Shown here piece after piece: positions 27,007 to 36,763 of a stretch of DNA of 46,526 nt. Location: assembly GCA_016936575.1 (NCBI GenBank), contig JAFGXQ010000042.1, positions 1-46,526 on the forward strand. Reading direction: 5' to 3'. Position numbers and translations under genes: made by a program. Source of the stretch: Deltaproteobacteria bacterium (GTDB taxonomy: Bacteria > Myxococcota_A > Polyangia > JAAYKL01). Position 1 is the first letter of the stretch, and the number at the start of each line of letters is the position of its first letter. The notes below the pieces were generated by a model. That model was not told where the DNA came from, did no database searches, and saw only the letters and a program-made list of their open reading frames with translations.

Positions 27007-27798
27007 CTATTCGTTATTTTTTGCTTCCTTGGCATTGTCCCCTTCTTTTTTGGCTTCCGCCTTCTGGGGCTCTTCCTTTTCATCTTTTTCAGATGATTCC
27101 GCTTTCCCGGAAACATCGTTCAGTGTCACCGCAATTTCCTGTTTTTTGCCAGACACTTCAAATTTTTTTTCAACTATCCATTTGCCGCGAAAGAACACCT
27201 TCAAGGTGTATTTTCCCTCTTCCATATCTTCAACGGTAAATGCTCCGGATTTATTTACTTCAGGAACATGCGTTGCAGGTGTTGCGACGACCCACCCTTG
27301 AAAATGAGGAAACAGCTTGCACTTCACTTCAAAAACACCGGCACTGTAAAAATCGATGGGACGAAAAGAATTGTTCCCTTGTTTCTGCGGTTTAAAGTCG
27401 TGTTTTCCCGGAGCGTACAGTTCGTGGTCAAAAGGCGACTTCATAATAAATTTGATTCGACTCTGAGGACGAATCACGACGACATTTTTTTCAAGAGAAC
27501 CGGTCAACACGTTCAATGACAGCACGGGATCGGGCTTTGGATCTTTCGCACCGTCCATGTATATTGCCACTCCTATATCCGATGATAAATCAAACCGTAC
27601 CGGCGCCACCGGACGTATCCCGTTGGGTTCGTTCCAATACCCTCTTACTTGCGCCTTTTCAGTTTCCTTGCGTGCGGCGTCAAGCTGCTCCATGAATTTC
27701 TTTGAAACCGAAATTTTCCCGGAAAGTGTTGTTGCTGCCGCAGATGCGGAAAAACCGACAACCAAAGGAATCATTAAAACCATCAGGACTTTTCGCAT
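27007..27798 (-). CDS. Periplasmic cupredoxin-like protein
   Basis: A 263-aa exported protein (signal peptide to about residue 22). Residues 105-175 look like a plastocyanin-type domain: His125 in FDHELYAPG, Cys160 in FEVKCKLFPHF and His165 give three of the four ligands of a copper site. The fourth, usually Met, is not evident, as the family's MxGxV region here reads FQGWVV. A second small beta domain (GAFTVEDMEEGKYTLKVFF) resembles carboxypeptidase-regulatory domains. The tail is a run of Lys and Glu. The ATG at 27798 has AGGAG seven bases ahead. Copper binding is inferred; the domain may be structural. It stands directly upstream of the sensor-like gene. Confidence 0.7.
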   Translation of the reverse strand: MRKVLMVLMIPLVVGFSASAAATTLSGKISVSKKFMEQLDAARKETEKAQVRGYWNEPNGIRPVAPVRFDLSSDIGVAIYMDGAKDPKPDPVLSLNVLTGSLEKNVVVIRPQSRIKFIMKSPFDHELYAPGKHDFKPQKQGNNSFRPIDFYSAGVFEVKCKLFPHFQGWVVATPATHVPEVNKSGAFTVEDMEEGKYTLKVFFRGKWIVEKKFEVSGKKQEIAVTLNDVSGKAESSEKDEKEEPQKAEAKKEGDNAKEAKNNE

Positions 27799-27940
27799 CA
27801 ATCATCTCCTATGCATCCAATGACGCGCTGATAATAACAAAATGCATCAAGGCATGATACATATTTCCGTAGACAAAGATAGTACTCTTAAAGGCCCCAT
27901 GACTCAAGCAATTGTTTTTTGAATGTATATTCATTTTTTT

Positions 27941-28834
27941 TTAATAAGACGTATTCCGGAATCTCGATGGAACGCAGCGCGCGAAACGTCGATGTATCCA
28001 CAGCCATTGTTCCGGATAATCGGAAATCCACTGCTCCAATCGAGAATGTAATTTCAACATAACCTGGCGTTCCGATCTTTCATTGAACAATTCGTCCCCC
28101 TGCAAAGGCGGTTCGACGACAATACGATGACTGCCATCCGGCTCTCGAAACGTTACAACCGGTAGAATCGTTGCCCCGGTATGAAAAAATAACTTTGCCG
28201 CAGCACTATCCGTCCACACATTGTAACCGAAAAACGGTACGGAAATCCCCCCCCTCCGCTCGGACAATCGCTGATCGAAAACCAATCCGAGCACGTTACC
28301 GTCCCGAAGCCACTTCAGAATACTTTTCTGCTGTTTTCCCTCCTCGAAAATGCGCAAACCACTTGCTCGCCGTGCATTCATCCAGACGCGATTTACACTT
28401 TGATTGTGCAATCGTTTACTTACAATAGCGAGAGGTACCCGATTACGCGCCTGAGAAACAGCGAGCAGATCAAAGTTTCCCAAATGGGCGGTAACCACCA
28501 ATACCCCTTTACCCCGCTGAATCGCCCGCTCGTAATGAGACAAACCTTCCACGTGAACGCAGCTATCCAATGCCCCGGGCACAATGCTTATCTTCAAGGT
28601 TTCAAGCACATTGGTGCACATGTGCCCCAGTGACCGCCGAACCAGCTTGGAGACTTCGGCATCAGTTTTTAAAAGCGCACGGCGCATGTTGTCTTTCGCC
28701 ACCTGTCGACGAACTGGCAAACAATAGTACCAGACGCAACCAAGAAAAAATCCGGCTTTTCGAATAAAAACGGGAGACATAACTGAAACAACGCGTGTCA
28801 GAGACTGAAAAAAGACGGCGGAGAATCGTCTCAT
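27941..28834 (-). CDS. LpxL/HtrB-type lysophospholipid acyltransferase
   Basis: A 297-aa inner-membrane acyltransferase of the lipid A late-acyltransferase family. Visible are an N-terminal hydrophobic anchor (FIRKAGFFLGCVWYYCL), the catalytic HX4D motif in TAHLGNFD, the LVFDQR region and the C-terminal YPEQWLWIHRRF typical of the family. It would transfer an acyl chain to lipid A or to a related glycolipid on the cytoplasmic face. The ATG at 28834 follows AGGGG by five bases and lies 17 bp after the rodA stop, making it the last gene of the elongasome operon. Length is normal. Confidence 0.88.
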   Translation of the reverse strand: MRRFSAVFFQSLTRVVSVMSPVFIRKAGFFLGCVWYYCLPVRRQVAKDNMRRALLKTDAEVSKLVRRSLGHMCTNVLETLKISIVPGALDSCVHVEGLSHYERAIQRGKGVLVVTAHLGNFDLLAVSQARNRVPLAIVSKRLHNQSVNRVWMNARRASGLRIFEEGKQQKSILKWLRDGNVLGLVFDQRLSERRGGISVPFFGYNVWTDSAAAKLFFHTGATILPVVTFREPDGSHRIVVEPPLQGDELFNERSERQVMLKLHSRLEQWISDYPEQWLWIHRRFARCVPSRFRNTSY

Positions 28835-28850
28835 CGCAACCCCTTTGACA

Positions 28851-29978
28851 TCAGGCGCTGTAATTGCGGCGAAATCGATGAATCGAAACATTCATCAACA
28901 GACCGATTCCCAGCATAAATGTCAATACCGACGATCCCCCGTAGGAGAACAACGGCAAGGTAATACCAACCACCGGCATCACCCCCATCACCATTCCCAG
29001 ATTAATCACAACATGCCAAAAGAAAATTGAGCCGATTCCCACAGCAATCACAGAACCGAACCGATCTCGGGACTGCGCAGCGATTCGAATACACCACATC
29101 ACCAAAAACAGATACAATAGTACCAGGCCCGCTGCGCCCAGAAACCCCTGTTCTTCGGCAAATACCGAAAATGGAAAATCGGTTCGACACTCCGGCAAAA
29201 AATGATGCGGCCCGGCAGTTCCCTGTAAATATCCTTTGCCGGTCACCTGTCCCGATCCGATTGCGATCATCGACTGATTCGCGTGCCATCCGGCACCAAG
29301 TTTATCCGCTTCGGGATCCACAAACAAATTCCAGAATGAAACAACCCGTTGCTTCTGATAGTCCTTCAACAGATAACTCCATCCTAAAATAGCAACAATG
29401 GGCGTGGTGAGAAGCAAAGTAATCGTTGAGCGCACTGTCAGCCGTGTCAGCATCATGATGCTGAGAAAAACCAGAAGGCACAGCAGCGCTGTCCCAAGAT
29501 CCGGTTCTTTCAAAATCAGAACCATTGCAAGACCGGTCATCAGCGCAGGAATAAACATATCCTCCAGCTTGCGACCTTCCGCTTTGGGATCATGGTGCAG
29601 ATACTTGGCCAACCCAACCACGAGCAACACTTTCATCAATTCCGACGGCTGGAACCGAAATTCCCCAATCGCAAACCAACGCACAGACCCGCCCACTTCC
29701 TTGCCGAACATCAACACCAGAATGAGCAATAAAACACCGCCGCCGTATGCCAGATAGCCATACCGCTCGTAGTGCTTATAATCGATGATTGCCACAATGA
29801 AAGAGCCGATTCCCCCAAGGACCACCCAGTACAACTGAGTCAAGTACAATTCTGGCGACCCCGATGCGGTACCCGTGCTGTAAAGATTGAGAATTCCCAC
29901 AGTGGAAATCAGAAACACCACACCGAACAGAATCCAGTCGAATTCATCTCGCTTTCGGTATACGAGAGAGCCTGCCAT
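28851..29978 (-). CDS. rodA: Peptidoglycan glycosyltransferase RodA
   Basis: A 375-aa SEDS-family polymerase that builds glycan strands during cell elongation together with PBP2. About ten membrane helices are seen, with the conserved SVRWFAIG, FQPSELMK, EPDLGTA, SMIAIGSGQ and PLFSYGGSSVL segments. The ATG at 29978 is ten bases after the mrdA stop. There is no strong ribosome binding site, which fits translational coupling. All hallmark regions are intact. Confidence 0.95.
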   Translation of the reverse strand: MAGSLVYRKRDEFDWILFGVVFLISTVGILNLYSTGTASGSPELYLTQLYWVVLGGIGSFIVAIIDYKHYERYGYLAYGGGVLLLILVLMFGKEVGGSVRWFAIGEFRFQPSELMKVLLVVGLAKYLHHDPKAEGRKLEDMFIPALMTGLAMVLILKEPDLGTALLCLLVFLSIMMLTRLTVRSTITLLLTTPIVAILGWSYLLKDYQKQRVVSFWNLFVDPEADKLGAGWHANQSMIAIGSGQVTGKGYLQGTAGPHHFLPECRTDFPFSVFAEEQGFLGAAGLVLLYLFLVMWCIRIAAQSRDRFGSVIAVGIGSIFFWHVVINLGMVMGVMPVVGITLPLFSYGGSSVLTFMLGIGLLMNVSIHRFRRNYSA

Positions 29979-29988
29979 GAAACTTGAG

Positions 29989-31974
29989 TTATCGCTTATG
30001 TGCGGAGGCTGTTGTCGGCGCGGAATCTTCTACCGGCACACGCACATCGGTTTGATTGTTGTCGGGACTATCTGCCAGCAAGGGAGCTTCATGCCGAGGG
30101 GCAATTTCATCGAAATATCGACGAGCAATCTCAACCCCAACCGGCGCCGCATGCTCACCACCTGCGCCACCGTGCTCCACGAGTACAACGATTGCAATCT
30201 CGGGGTTTTCAATCGGCGCCACCGACGCGAACCAGGCATGATCCCGATTCCGATAATAAAAATCCGCCATCGTGTCACCCTTTTTCCGGGATTGTTTCAC
30301 GACCTGGGCAGTACCGGTTTTTCCGGCAATAGACACCGACTCATTATACGCGGAATGTGCTGTTCCTTCCTCATCCTCAACGACTCCGGCCAGGGCTTCC
30401 ATCACCAAATCCATACTGTGCTTGCTCACCGTCACCCGGCGTTTGATGATTGGCTGAAATTCTTTCACCACCTCGCCATCCGGCGTTTCAATGCTTTTCA
30501 CCACTTGGGGCTGATACAGCGTCCCGCCATTGGCCAGCGCCGAATATGCAGCCGCCACCTGCATCAGCGTTACTTTTGTATTTCCCTGGCCGATAGACGC
30601 ATTCAGCGTATGGCCAATCCTGAATTGGCCGGGGAAATTTTTATCATACCACTCGCGCGTCGGAATATGCCCTGTCGCCTCGGTATTGTAGCCGACGCCG
30701 GTCTTCTGTCCAAAACCGAACTCCCCTGCGTACCGAGCGATGCGATCCATGCCGGTCATTTCCGCCAGATTATAAAAGTAGACGTTACAGGATTGAACCA
30801 ATGCGTCATACATGGTCATGTCCCCATGTGAGTGGGTGCATTTAAAGATACGACCGCCGAATTCATGGAAACCACTGCAGTTAAATACATCCTCCGGTGT
30901 GACAATCCCCTCTTCCAACGCGGCAAACGCGGTAAACGGCTTGAACACCGACCCCGGAAAATAATTTTCATAAACCGTTTTGTCTATTCGCGGGCGATAA
31001 GGATTTTCATTAATCGTTTCGTGTTCCGCGTAGGTCAATCCATTGGTCATCTTGTTCGAGTCGATCGAAGGCCTGCTTACCGCGGCAAGGATGCTGCCGT
31101 CATGAATATTCATGATAACCGCCGATGACGATGGATGACCGCTCAATGCCTGACGGGTCAACTTCTGAAGTGCCACGTCGATCGTCAACGTGATATCATA
31201 TCCCGGGCTGGGTTCCTGCATACTGGCATCGGGCAGCAATCCTTCCACCTTTTCCCGGGACAACGGAAGTCCACGTGCATCGACCACCTTTTTCCGCCAT
31301 CCACGAATTCCGCGCAACTCCGCCTCAAACGAACGTTCGATTCCTTTGCGACCGATCAAATCGCCGGCCCGATACTTGTCCGCAATATCTTCATTGTCAT
31401 TCGCGTGCACAATGTCGTCACCATTAACTTCATTCATATAGCCGATGACATGACTGGCCACTTCGCCATAGGGATAGTATCGACGCGGCTCATCGACCAC
31501 ATCAATCCCGGCAAGTTCATCCTGATGCGCTTTCACAGCGGCGAGTTGCTCCGGCGCCATGCTTTCCAACAAAGCAATCTGTTGAAAGCGGCGCATGTCT
31601 TTGCTGTCTTTACGATAATCATTCAACTTCGCAGCAATGGCTTCGGCTTCCTGCTCATCCAACCCCAACAACTCAACGAGACGCGCGAAGCCCTCTCCCA
31701 TATCCACATAGTGAGGAATGGCAACAAGTGTGTGCGATGGCATACTGGTCGCCATCACACGCCCCTTGGAATCAAAAATCCGGCCGCGTACCGCCGGCAG
31801 CGAAACCGTACGAATCACATTATTCATACTTTTTTCGTGATACTCATCGCCATGAACCAACTGCAGATACACCAGGCGCGATACAAAAATCAGAAAGGTC
31901 AAGAAAACAAACAGACGCATCCACCGATATCGTCGACGAAATTCAGACAGCTCGTTTCTTGGTGAGATGTACAT
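29989..31974 (-). CDS. mrdA: Penicillin-binding protein 2 (elongation transpeptidase)
   Basis: A 661-aa class B transpeptidase anchored by one N-terminal helix (LFVFLTFLIFVSRLVYLQLV). It crosslinks peptidoglycan along the side wall with RodA as its polymerase partner. The active-site motifs are Ser342-Val-Phe-Lys345 (PGSVFKPF), Ser395-Cys-Asn397 and Lys552-Thr-Gly (AGKTGTAQ). The pedestal region with RRYYPYGEVASHVIGY and LIGRKGIERSFE is typical. The C-terminal 30 residues are a disordered tail rich in Asp, Pro and Thr. The start overlaps the mreD stop by one base (TAATG). Confidence 0.95.
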   Translation of the reverse strand: MYISPRNELSEFRRRYRWMRLFVFLTFLIFVSRLVYLQLVHGDEYHEKSMNNVIRTVSLPAVRGRIFDSKGRVMATSMPSHTLVAIPHYVDMGEGFARLVELLGLDEQEAEAIAAKLNDYRKDSKDMRRFQQIALLESMAPEQLAAVKAHQDELAGIDVVDEPRRYYPYGEVASHVIGYMNEVNGDDIVHANDNEDIADKYRAGDLIGRKGIERSFEAELRGIRGWRKKVVDARGLPLSREKVEGLLPDASMQEPSPGYDITLTIDVALQKLTRQALSGHPSSSAVIMNIHDGSILAAVSRPSIDSNKMTNGLTYAEHETINENPYRPRIDKTVYENYFPGSVFKPFTAFAALEEGIVTPEDVFNCSGFHEFGGRIFKCTHSHGDMTMYDALVQSCNVYFYNLAEMTGMDRIARYAGEFGFGQKTGVGYNTEATGHIPTREWYDKNFPGQFRIGHTLNASIGQGNTKVTLMQVAAAYSALANGGTLYQPQVVKSIETPDGEVVKEFQPIIKRRVTVSKHSMDLVMEALAGVVEDEEGTAHSAYNESVSIAGKTGTAQVVKQSRKKGDTMADFYYRNRDHAWFASVAPIENPEIAIVVLVEHGGAGGEHAAPVGVEIARRYFDEIAPRHEAPLLADSPDNNQTDVRVPVEDSAPTTASAHKR

Positions 31975-32501
31975 TATCTTCTGATTACCTTTCCTCTACT
32001 TGCATTGCGCTTCGCGGTCGCTGAAAACTGTTCAATCCATCTCATACCGCGAAATACAAACGGCGCAACCAAGGCTGTTGCAACCGCGCGCAAGCCTACT
32101 ATTTTTGCATGCGTAAGTAAACTCCCAAAATCCTGATCAAATAACGCACGGATCCCCAGGATCACACCTCCCGCCACAATTGCTAAAAAGTATGCCAGAA
32201 TTATTTCAAAAATCCAACCTTGAAGGAACAATCTCCAGGCTGCAACTTTAGAGACCAAAAAAACAGTAACCGAAACAAATGTAAATAATCCGATGGGACT
32301 GCCGGCAAAGGCATCCATCATATATCCGATCACGAACGAAACCAGCGCCCCCCGGCCAAGATCGTGATCGTGCAACCCCATATATAAAACAATCGTCAAT
32401 GCCGCATTGGGAACGAACATGTCCCAGGGGACCAGATGCGAAAATGCGGACTGGAGCACCAGCAAAATAAATGCAAAAATAATGGTTCCCGTTGTTCGCA
32501 T
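31974..32501 (-). CDS. mreD: Rod-shape protein MreD
   Basis: A 175-aa inner-membrane protein with five or six helices, an elongasome component that binds MreC and PBP2. Sequence conservation in this family is weak; the call rests on size, hydrophobicity, the VPWDMFVPNAALTIVLYMGLHD-type segment (core PNAALTIVLY) and strict position between mreC and mrdA. It begins six bases after the mreC stop without a clear ribosome binding site and ends in a one-base overlap with mrdA. Confidence 0.88.
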   Translation of the reverse strand: MRTTGTIIFAFILLVLQSAFSHLVPWDMFVPNAALTIVLYMGLHDHDLGRGALVSFVIGYMMDAFAGSPIGLFTFVSVTVFLVSKVAAWRLFLQGWIFEIILAYFLAIVAGGVILGIRALFDQDFGSLLTHAKIVGLRAVATALVAPFVFRGMRWIEQFSATAKRNASRGKVIRR

Positions 32502-32507
32502 GGCGTA

Positions 32508-33383
32508 CTACTTGGATTCCACTGAATTTATATCCCCTTTGTGAGGGGTCTCCATAATGACAAATACTTCCCGCAGTCTGGAGAAATTCACCGCCGGCTC
32601 CACCACCACCTTCTGAAATAATCCGGTGTTTTCACGGCGTACAGATTTGATCGTACCCGCCAGAATACCCTCCGGAAATTTTCCTCCTGTCCCGGATGTG
32701 AACAATTGATCTCCCTCTTGCACTTCATCAGAACGAAGCAGGTATTCCACCTCGCACGTGTACCTGTCCAACTCTCCGGTGCCGCGCAATATTCCCTGCG
32801 CGCCGTTTCTTTGCACATACACTGGTACGTAACTTTTTCGGTCAACAGAAAGCATCACATCCGCGTACTCGCCCTCAAACCGTGCAATCTGTCCGACCAA
32901 TCCTTCAAATGTGACTACCGGCAGCCCCTTTTTCAGCCCATCTTCCTCTCCCAAATCCAGATGAATTCGGTCCACTCGAAACTGCTCTGAAATACCTCTT
33001 CCCACCACACGAGCAACCACCCGAGACGCGCGGAGCTGTCCGGTAAATGTTTCGCGGAACATAAGCATCCGACGAAGTCGGCGCACCTCCTGCTCCGTTT
33101 TCAAAAACAAACTGTTTTCCGCTTTCAATCGCTGATTCTCAAAGCGCAACCTCTCGTTTTCATCCTCAGTGTCCACCAGAAAAATATAGTTGGTCCAAAT
33201 CGTATCAATGGTTTCCGCAGTCGAAGTAGCTGCCCATTGCACTGGTGTCGAAATCGTTAGAAGCACTCTGTCAAGCGATGTCAGTTTCGCAGGATCAGCC
33301 AGGTTGGCTTTTAAAAAAAGAAACGGTGTAACCAACGCAACGATGCAGATGAAAACATTTTTATAACGCGCAAGGAAAGACAT
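32508..33383 (-). CDS. mreC: Rod-shape protein MreC
   Basis: A 291-aa bitopic protein that links cytoplasmic MreB filaments with periplasmic PBP2. It has one N-terminal helix (VFICIVALVTPFLFL), a coiled coil (NERLRFENQRLKAENSLFLK) and two beta-barrel-like domains with the conserved GRGISEQFRVDRIHLD, LPVVTFEGLVGQI and LFTSGTGGKFPEGILAG blocks. It follows mreB by 13 bases. Size and order of domains are normal. Confidence 0.93.
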   Translation of the reverse strand: MSFLARYKNVFICIVALVTPFLFLKANLADPAKLTSLDRVLLTISTPVQWAATSTAETIDTIWTNYIFLVDTEDENERLRFENQRLKAENSLFLKTEQEVRRLRRMLMFRETFTGQLRASRVVARVVGRGISEQFRVDRIHLDLGEEDGLKKGLPVVTFEGLVGQIARFEGEYADVMLSVDRKSYVPVYVQRNGAQGILRGTGELDRYTCEVEYLLRSDEVQEGDQLFTSGTGGKFPEGILAGTIKSVRRENTGLFQKVVVEPAVNFSRLREVFVIMETPHKGDINSVESK

Positions 33384-33396
33384 GCGGTGTATCCGC

Positions 33397-34431
<1,035 letters not shown>

Positions 34432-34873
34432 CTATTTTTCTCCGTACCCTCTAAGCCGAAAGTACAGTTATTGTCAAAACCCGGCCGCCATGGCCCGAAT
34501 CAATCATAAACCGTTGATTTTACTGATATTTTTGCATTTCATACAAAAAATCAGCCACTTTACTAACAAATTCGCCTATATCTTTCAAGGAGATTCATAC
34601 CCCTTTTTGCATCACAGAATCATTGTTGCATTATAAACAAAAATTTTTTTTTCGAAATCGTGCACAAGTGATCAGTGAAACCGGCACCACTCCTACATTT
34701 GAACACAATAACATACCTTCGTTCACTTTGTCGAAAGAAAAATTATAAACCATTTGCCTTTCCTCGCTCTCTCTGTAACATTGCGCGCGTTTATTTTAGA
34801 ACAATCGTCTTTGCATGAGAGTTCACGTTTTTTGCAACGATTGAAATGGATAGGTAATTCCGGAGGAAATTAA
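34432..34873. promoter_or_regulatory. Divergent AT-rich promoter region between mreB and the ppiD-like gene
   Basis: A 442-bp stretch without a gene. For the mreB side (minus strand) there is a perfect TATAAT (34635-34630) with an A-rich segment and a poor -35 ahead of it. For the plus-strand gene, TTGCCT (34754-34759), 16 bases and TAACAT (34776-34781) is a possible promoter with an 85-base leader. A closer TTGACA for mreB (34477-34472) would leave too short a leader. None of these is certain. Confidence 0.35.
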
Positions 34874-36733
34874 ATGCTCGAATATATTCGTAATCACGTG
34901 GGTGGTCTTGTCGGTCTGTTAATCATTGGCGCACTGTCGTTTGTGTTTGCTGTTTCATTCGGACAGCAAAGTCAAGGATGGGGAAAAAGTTCAGGAGACG
35001 ACACGGCAATCGTCGTTGACGGTGTTGAAATCTCGCAGGCCACACTCAATTACGCGCTTAATATGAATGTGGATCGAGAGATATCTCAAGAAAGTCCTGA
35101 GTACGCAGCACTTCGTCAACAGGTTGCCAAAGGGTTGGTGGAACGCCAACTGCTCCTCAACATGGCGCAGAAAGCCGGCGTCTCCGCGTCCACAGAAGAA
35201 GCCCAGGAAAATATTATCAACGGCGAATTTTTTATCACCCGCCCGATTTCCGCAATCGTCACGCAACTCGGTTTCCAGCTGCAATTCAGCTCAATCAGTC
35301 CCGATCGCATCGTTTCCATTATGGTAAAGGACGGACACCGCGCCTCTCTCGGACGCTTTGTCGATGCGGAAGGAAAATTCGATACGAAAACATTTGATAA
35401 CGTGATCAAATATCGTTTGAATTTCAAAGAGCCCGCGTTTGTGGAAGAACAGCGGCTGGAAATCATCGCCCAGAGAATGCGTACCCTTCTGATCGGCGGT
35501 ATCGCGGTATCTGAAAATGAATTGAAAGATACCTACAACCGCGAAAACGATACTGCCAAACTGTCCTATATCAAACTCGCCCCCGCGTTAATCGCCGGAA
35601 ACCTCGACGACAATTCTGAGGAGTTGTCATCGTGGATTCAAGAAAATCAGGACGCAATTAAACAGTATTACGAAACCAATAAGTTTAAATATTCCAACGT
35701 CGAGAAATCAGCGCGTGCACGACATATTTTGATAAAGGCCGGAGAAGACGCTGATGAAGAAGCCAAAGCGGCTGCCAAAGCCAAAGCGGAATCGTTGCTG
35801 GCACGCGCCGAAGCCGGGGAGGATTTTGCCGCACTGGCCAGAGAAAACAGCGAAGATCCGGGCAGCGCGACCAAGGGGGGCGATCTTGGATTCAATCCTC
35901 GAGGTGTAATGGTTCCCGCATTTGACGATGCGATGTTTTCCCTGGAACCTGGCCAGTTATCTAGTGTTGTCGAAACAGAATTCGGCTACCACGTTATCAA
36001 ATTGGAGACCTTCCGAGAAGGAACCATCTCTCTTGAAGACGCAACCGAAGAAATCGCACGCAAACTGTATCAGGAGAACCGCGGCAAAGAAGTTGCCAAA
36101 AAGACCGCCGATAAACTGCTGGCCAAACTGAAAGCGGGCACTGATATTAATAGCCTGCTCAAGGAAGAAAACACAGCTGAAACCGATTCCGCAGACACCG
36201 CAACCACTGACGCCCCGGTAGTCGACGCATCCCCGATGGGCGAGGAAAACGAAGCATTGGATCTACCGGAGGGAATGAATCTGTTTGTACAGACTACGCC
36301 GGCATTCAGCAAGGCTCAATCCATGATCCCGGGAATCGGCGAGTCCGAAGAGCTGGTAAATACCGCATTTTCACTAACGATGGACGCACCGAAAGCCGAC
36401 AAAATCTTTGTGGTGAACAACAACTACTTTGTGGTTCAGTTGGCGGAGCGAAAAACCCCATCATCTGAAGATTTTGATGCGCAAAAAGAAGAAATCCGAA
36501 GCAAGCTCCTATCGACTAAAGTTGTTACCTGGATGAATGATCGAACCACATCACTGCTCGACAAAGCCATCCGGGACGGCAAAATTGATTCAATTATCCC
36601 GATTCAATCAACTGCCGCCTCGAAAGAAAAAGTAACGGCGAAAGAACCATCCCAGGCGCCCGCACCGGCATCCGCTCCCGCTCCTTCTTCCAACGACAAC
36701 GATGAAGAGGACGAGGAAGAAAACATGAACTGA
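34874..36733 (+). CDS. PpiD/SurA-like periplasmic peptidyl-prolyl isomerase
   Basis: A 619-aa chaperone anchored in the inner membrane by one helix (GGLVGLLIIGALSFVFAVSF), with its body in the periplasm, where it helps outer-membrane and secreted proteins fold. A SurA-N-like helical region (about 45-230) precedes one parvulin domain (about 280-376) with ARHILIKAGE, FAALARENSEDPGS, GGDLGF and EFGYHVIKL, and then a second helical region. The C-terminus is a disordered Ala/Pro tract ending in an acidic run (NDNDEEDEEENMN). The ATG follows GGAGG by seven bases. One parvulin domain plus the anchor fits PpiD better than SurA. Confidence 0.88.
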   Translation: MLEYIRNHVGGLVGLLIIGALSFVFAVSFGQQSQGWGKSSGDDTAIVVDGVEISQATLNYALNMNVDREISQESPEYAALRQQVAKGLVERQLLLNMAQKAGVSASTEEAQENIINGEFFITRPISAIVTQLGFQLQFSSISPDRIVSIMVKDGHRASLGRFVDAEGKFDTKTFDNVIKYRLNFKEPAFVEEQRLEIIAQRMRTLLIGGIAVSENELKDTYNRENDTAKLSYIKLAPALIAGNLDDNSEELSSWIQENQDAIKQYYETNKFKYSNVEKSARARHILIKAGEDADEEAKAAAKAKAESLLARAEAGEDFAALARENSEDPGSATKGGDLGFNPRGVMVPAFDDAMFSLEPGQLSSVVETEFGYHVIKLETFREGTISLEDATEEIARKLYQENRGKEVAKKTADKLLAKLKAGTDINSLLKEENTAETDSADTATTDAPVVDASPMGEENEALDLPEGMNLFVQTTPAFSKAQSMIPGIGESEELVNTAFSLTMDAPKADKIFVVNNNYFVVQLAERKTPSSEDFDAQKEEIRSKLLSTKVVTWMNDRTTSLLDKAIRDGKIDSIIPIQSTAASKEKVTAKEPSQAPAPASAPAPSSNDNDEEDEEENMN

Positions 36734-36763
36734 TCGCTCAGGCGTGAATTCCGAGAAAACACT

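Noticed and set aside
27915..27942. Hairpin tgaat…attca followed by a T run as a terminator for the acyltransferase gene
   Set aside because: The T run follows the stem on the plus strand, whereas the gene is transcribed from the minus strand; the stem is short and AT-only.
29887..30831. Plus-strand open frame of 314 codons across rodA and mrdA
   Set aside because: It is antisense to the penicillin-binding protein, whose active-site motifs are all intact.
34449..34477. TTGACA-17-TTAGAG as an mreB promoter
   Set aside because: The start point would fall within about ten bases of the ATG and remove the ribosome binding site from the transcript.
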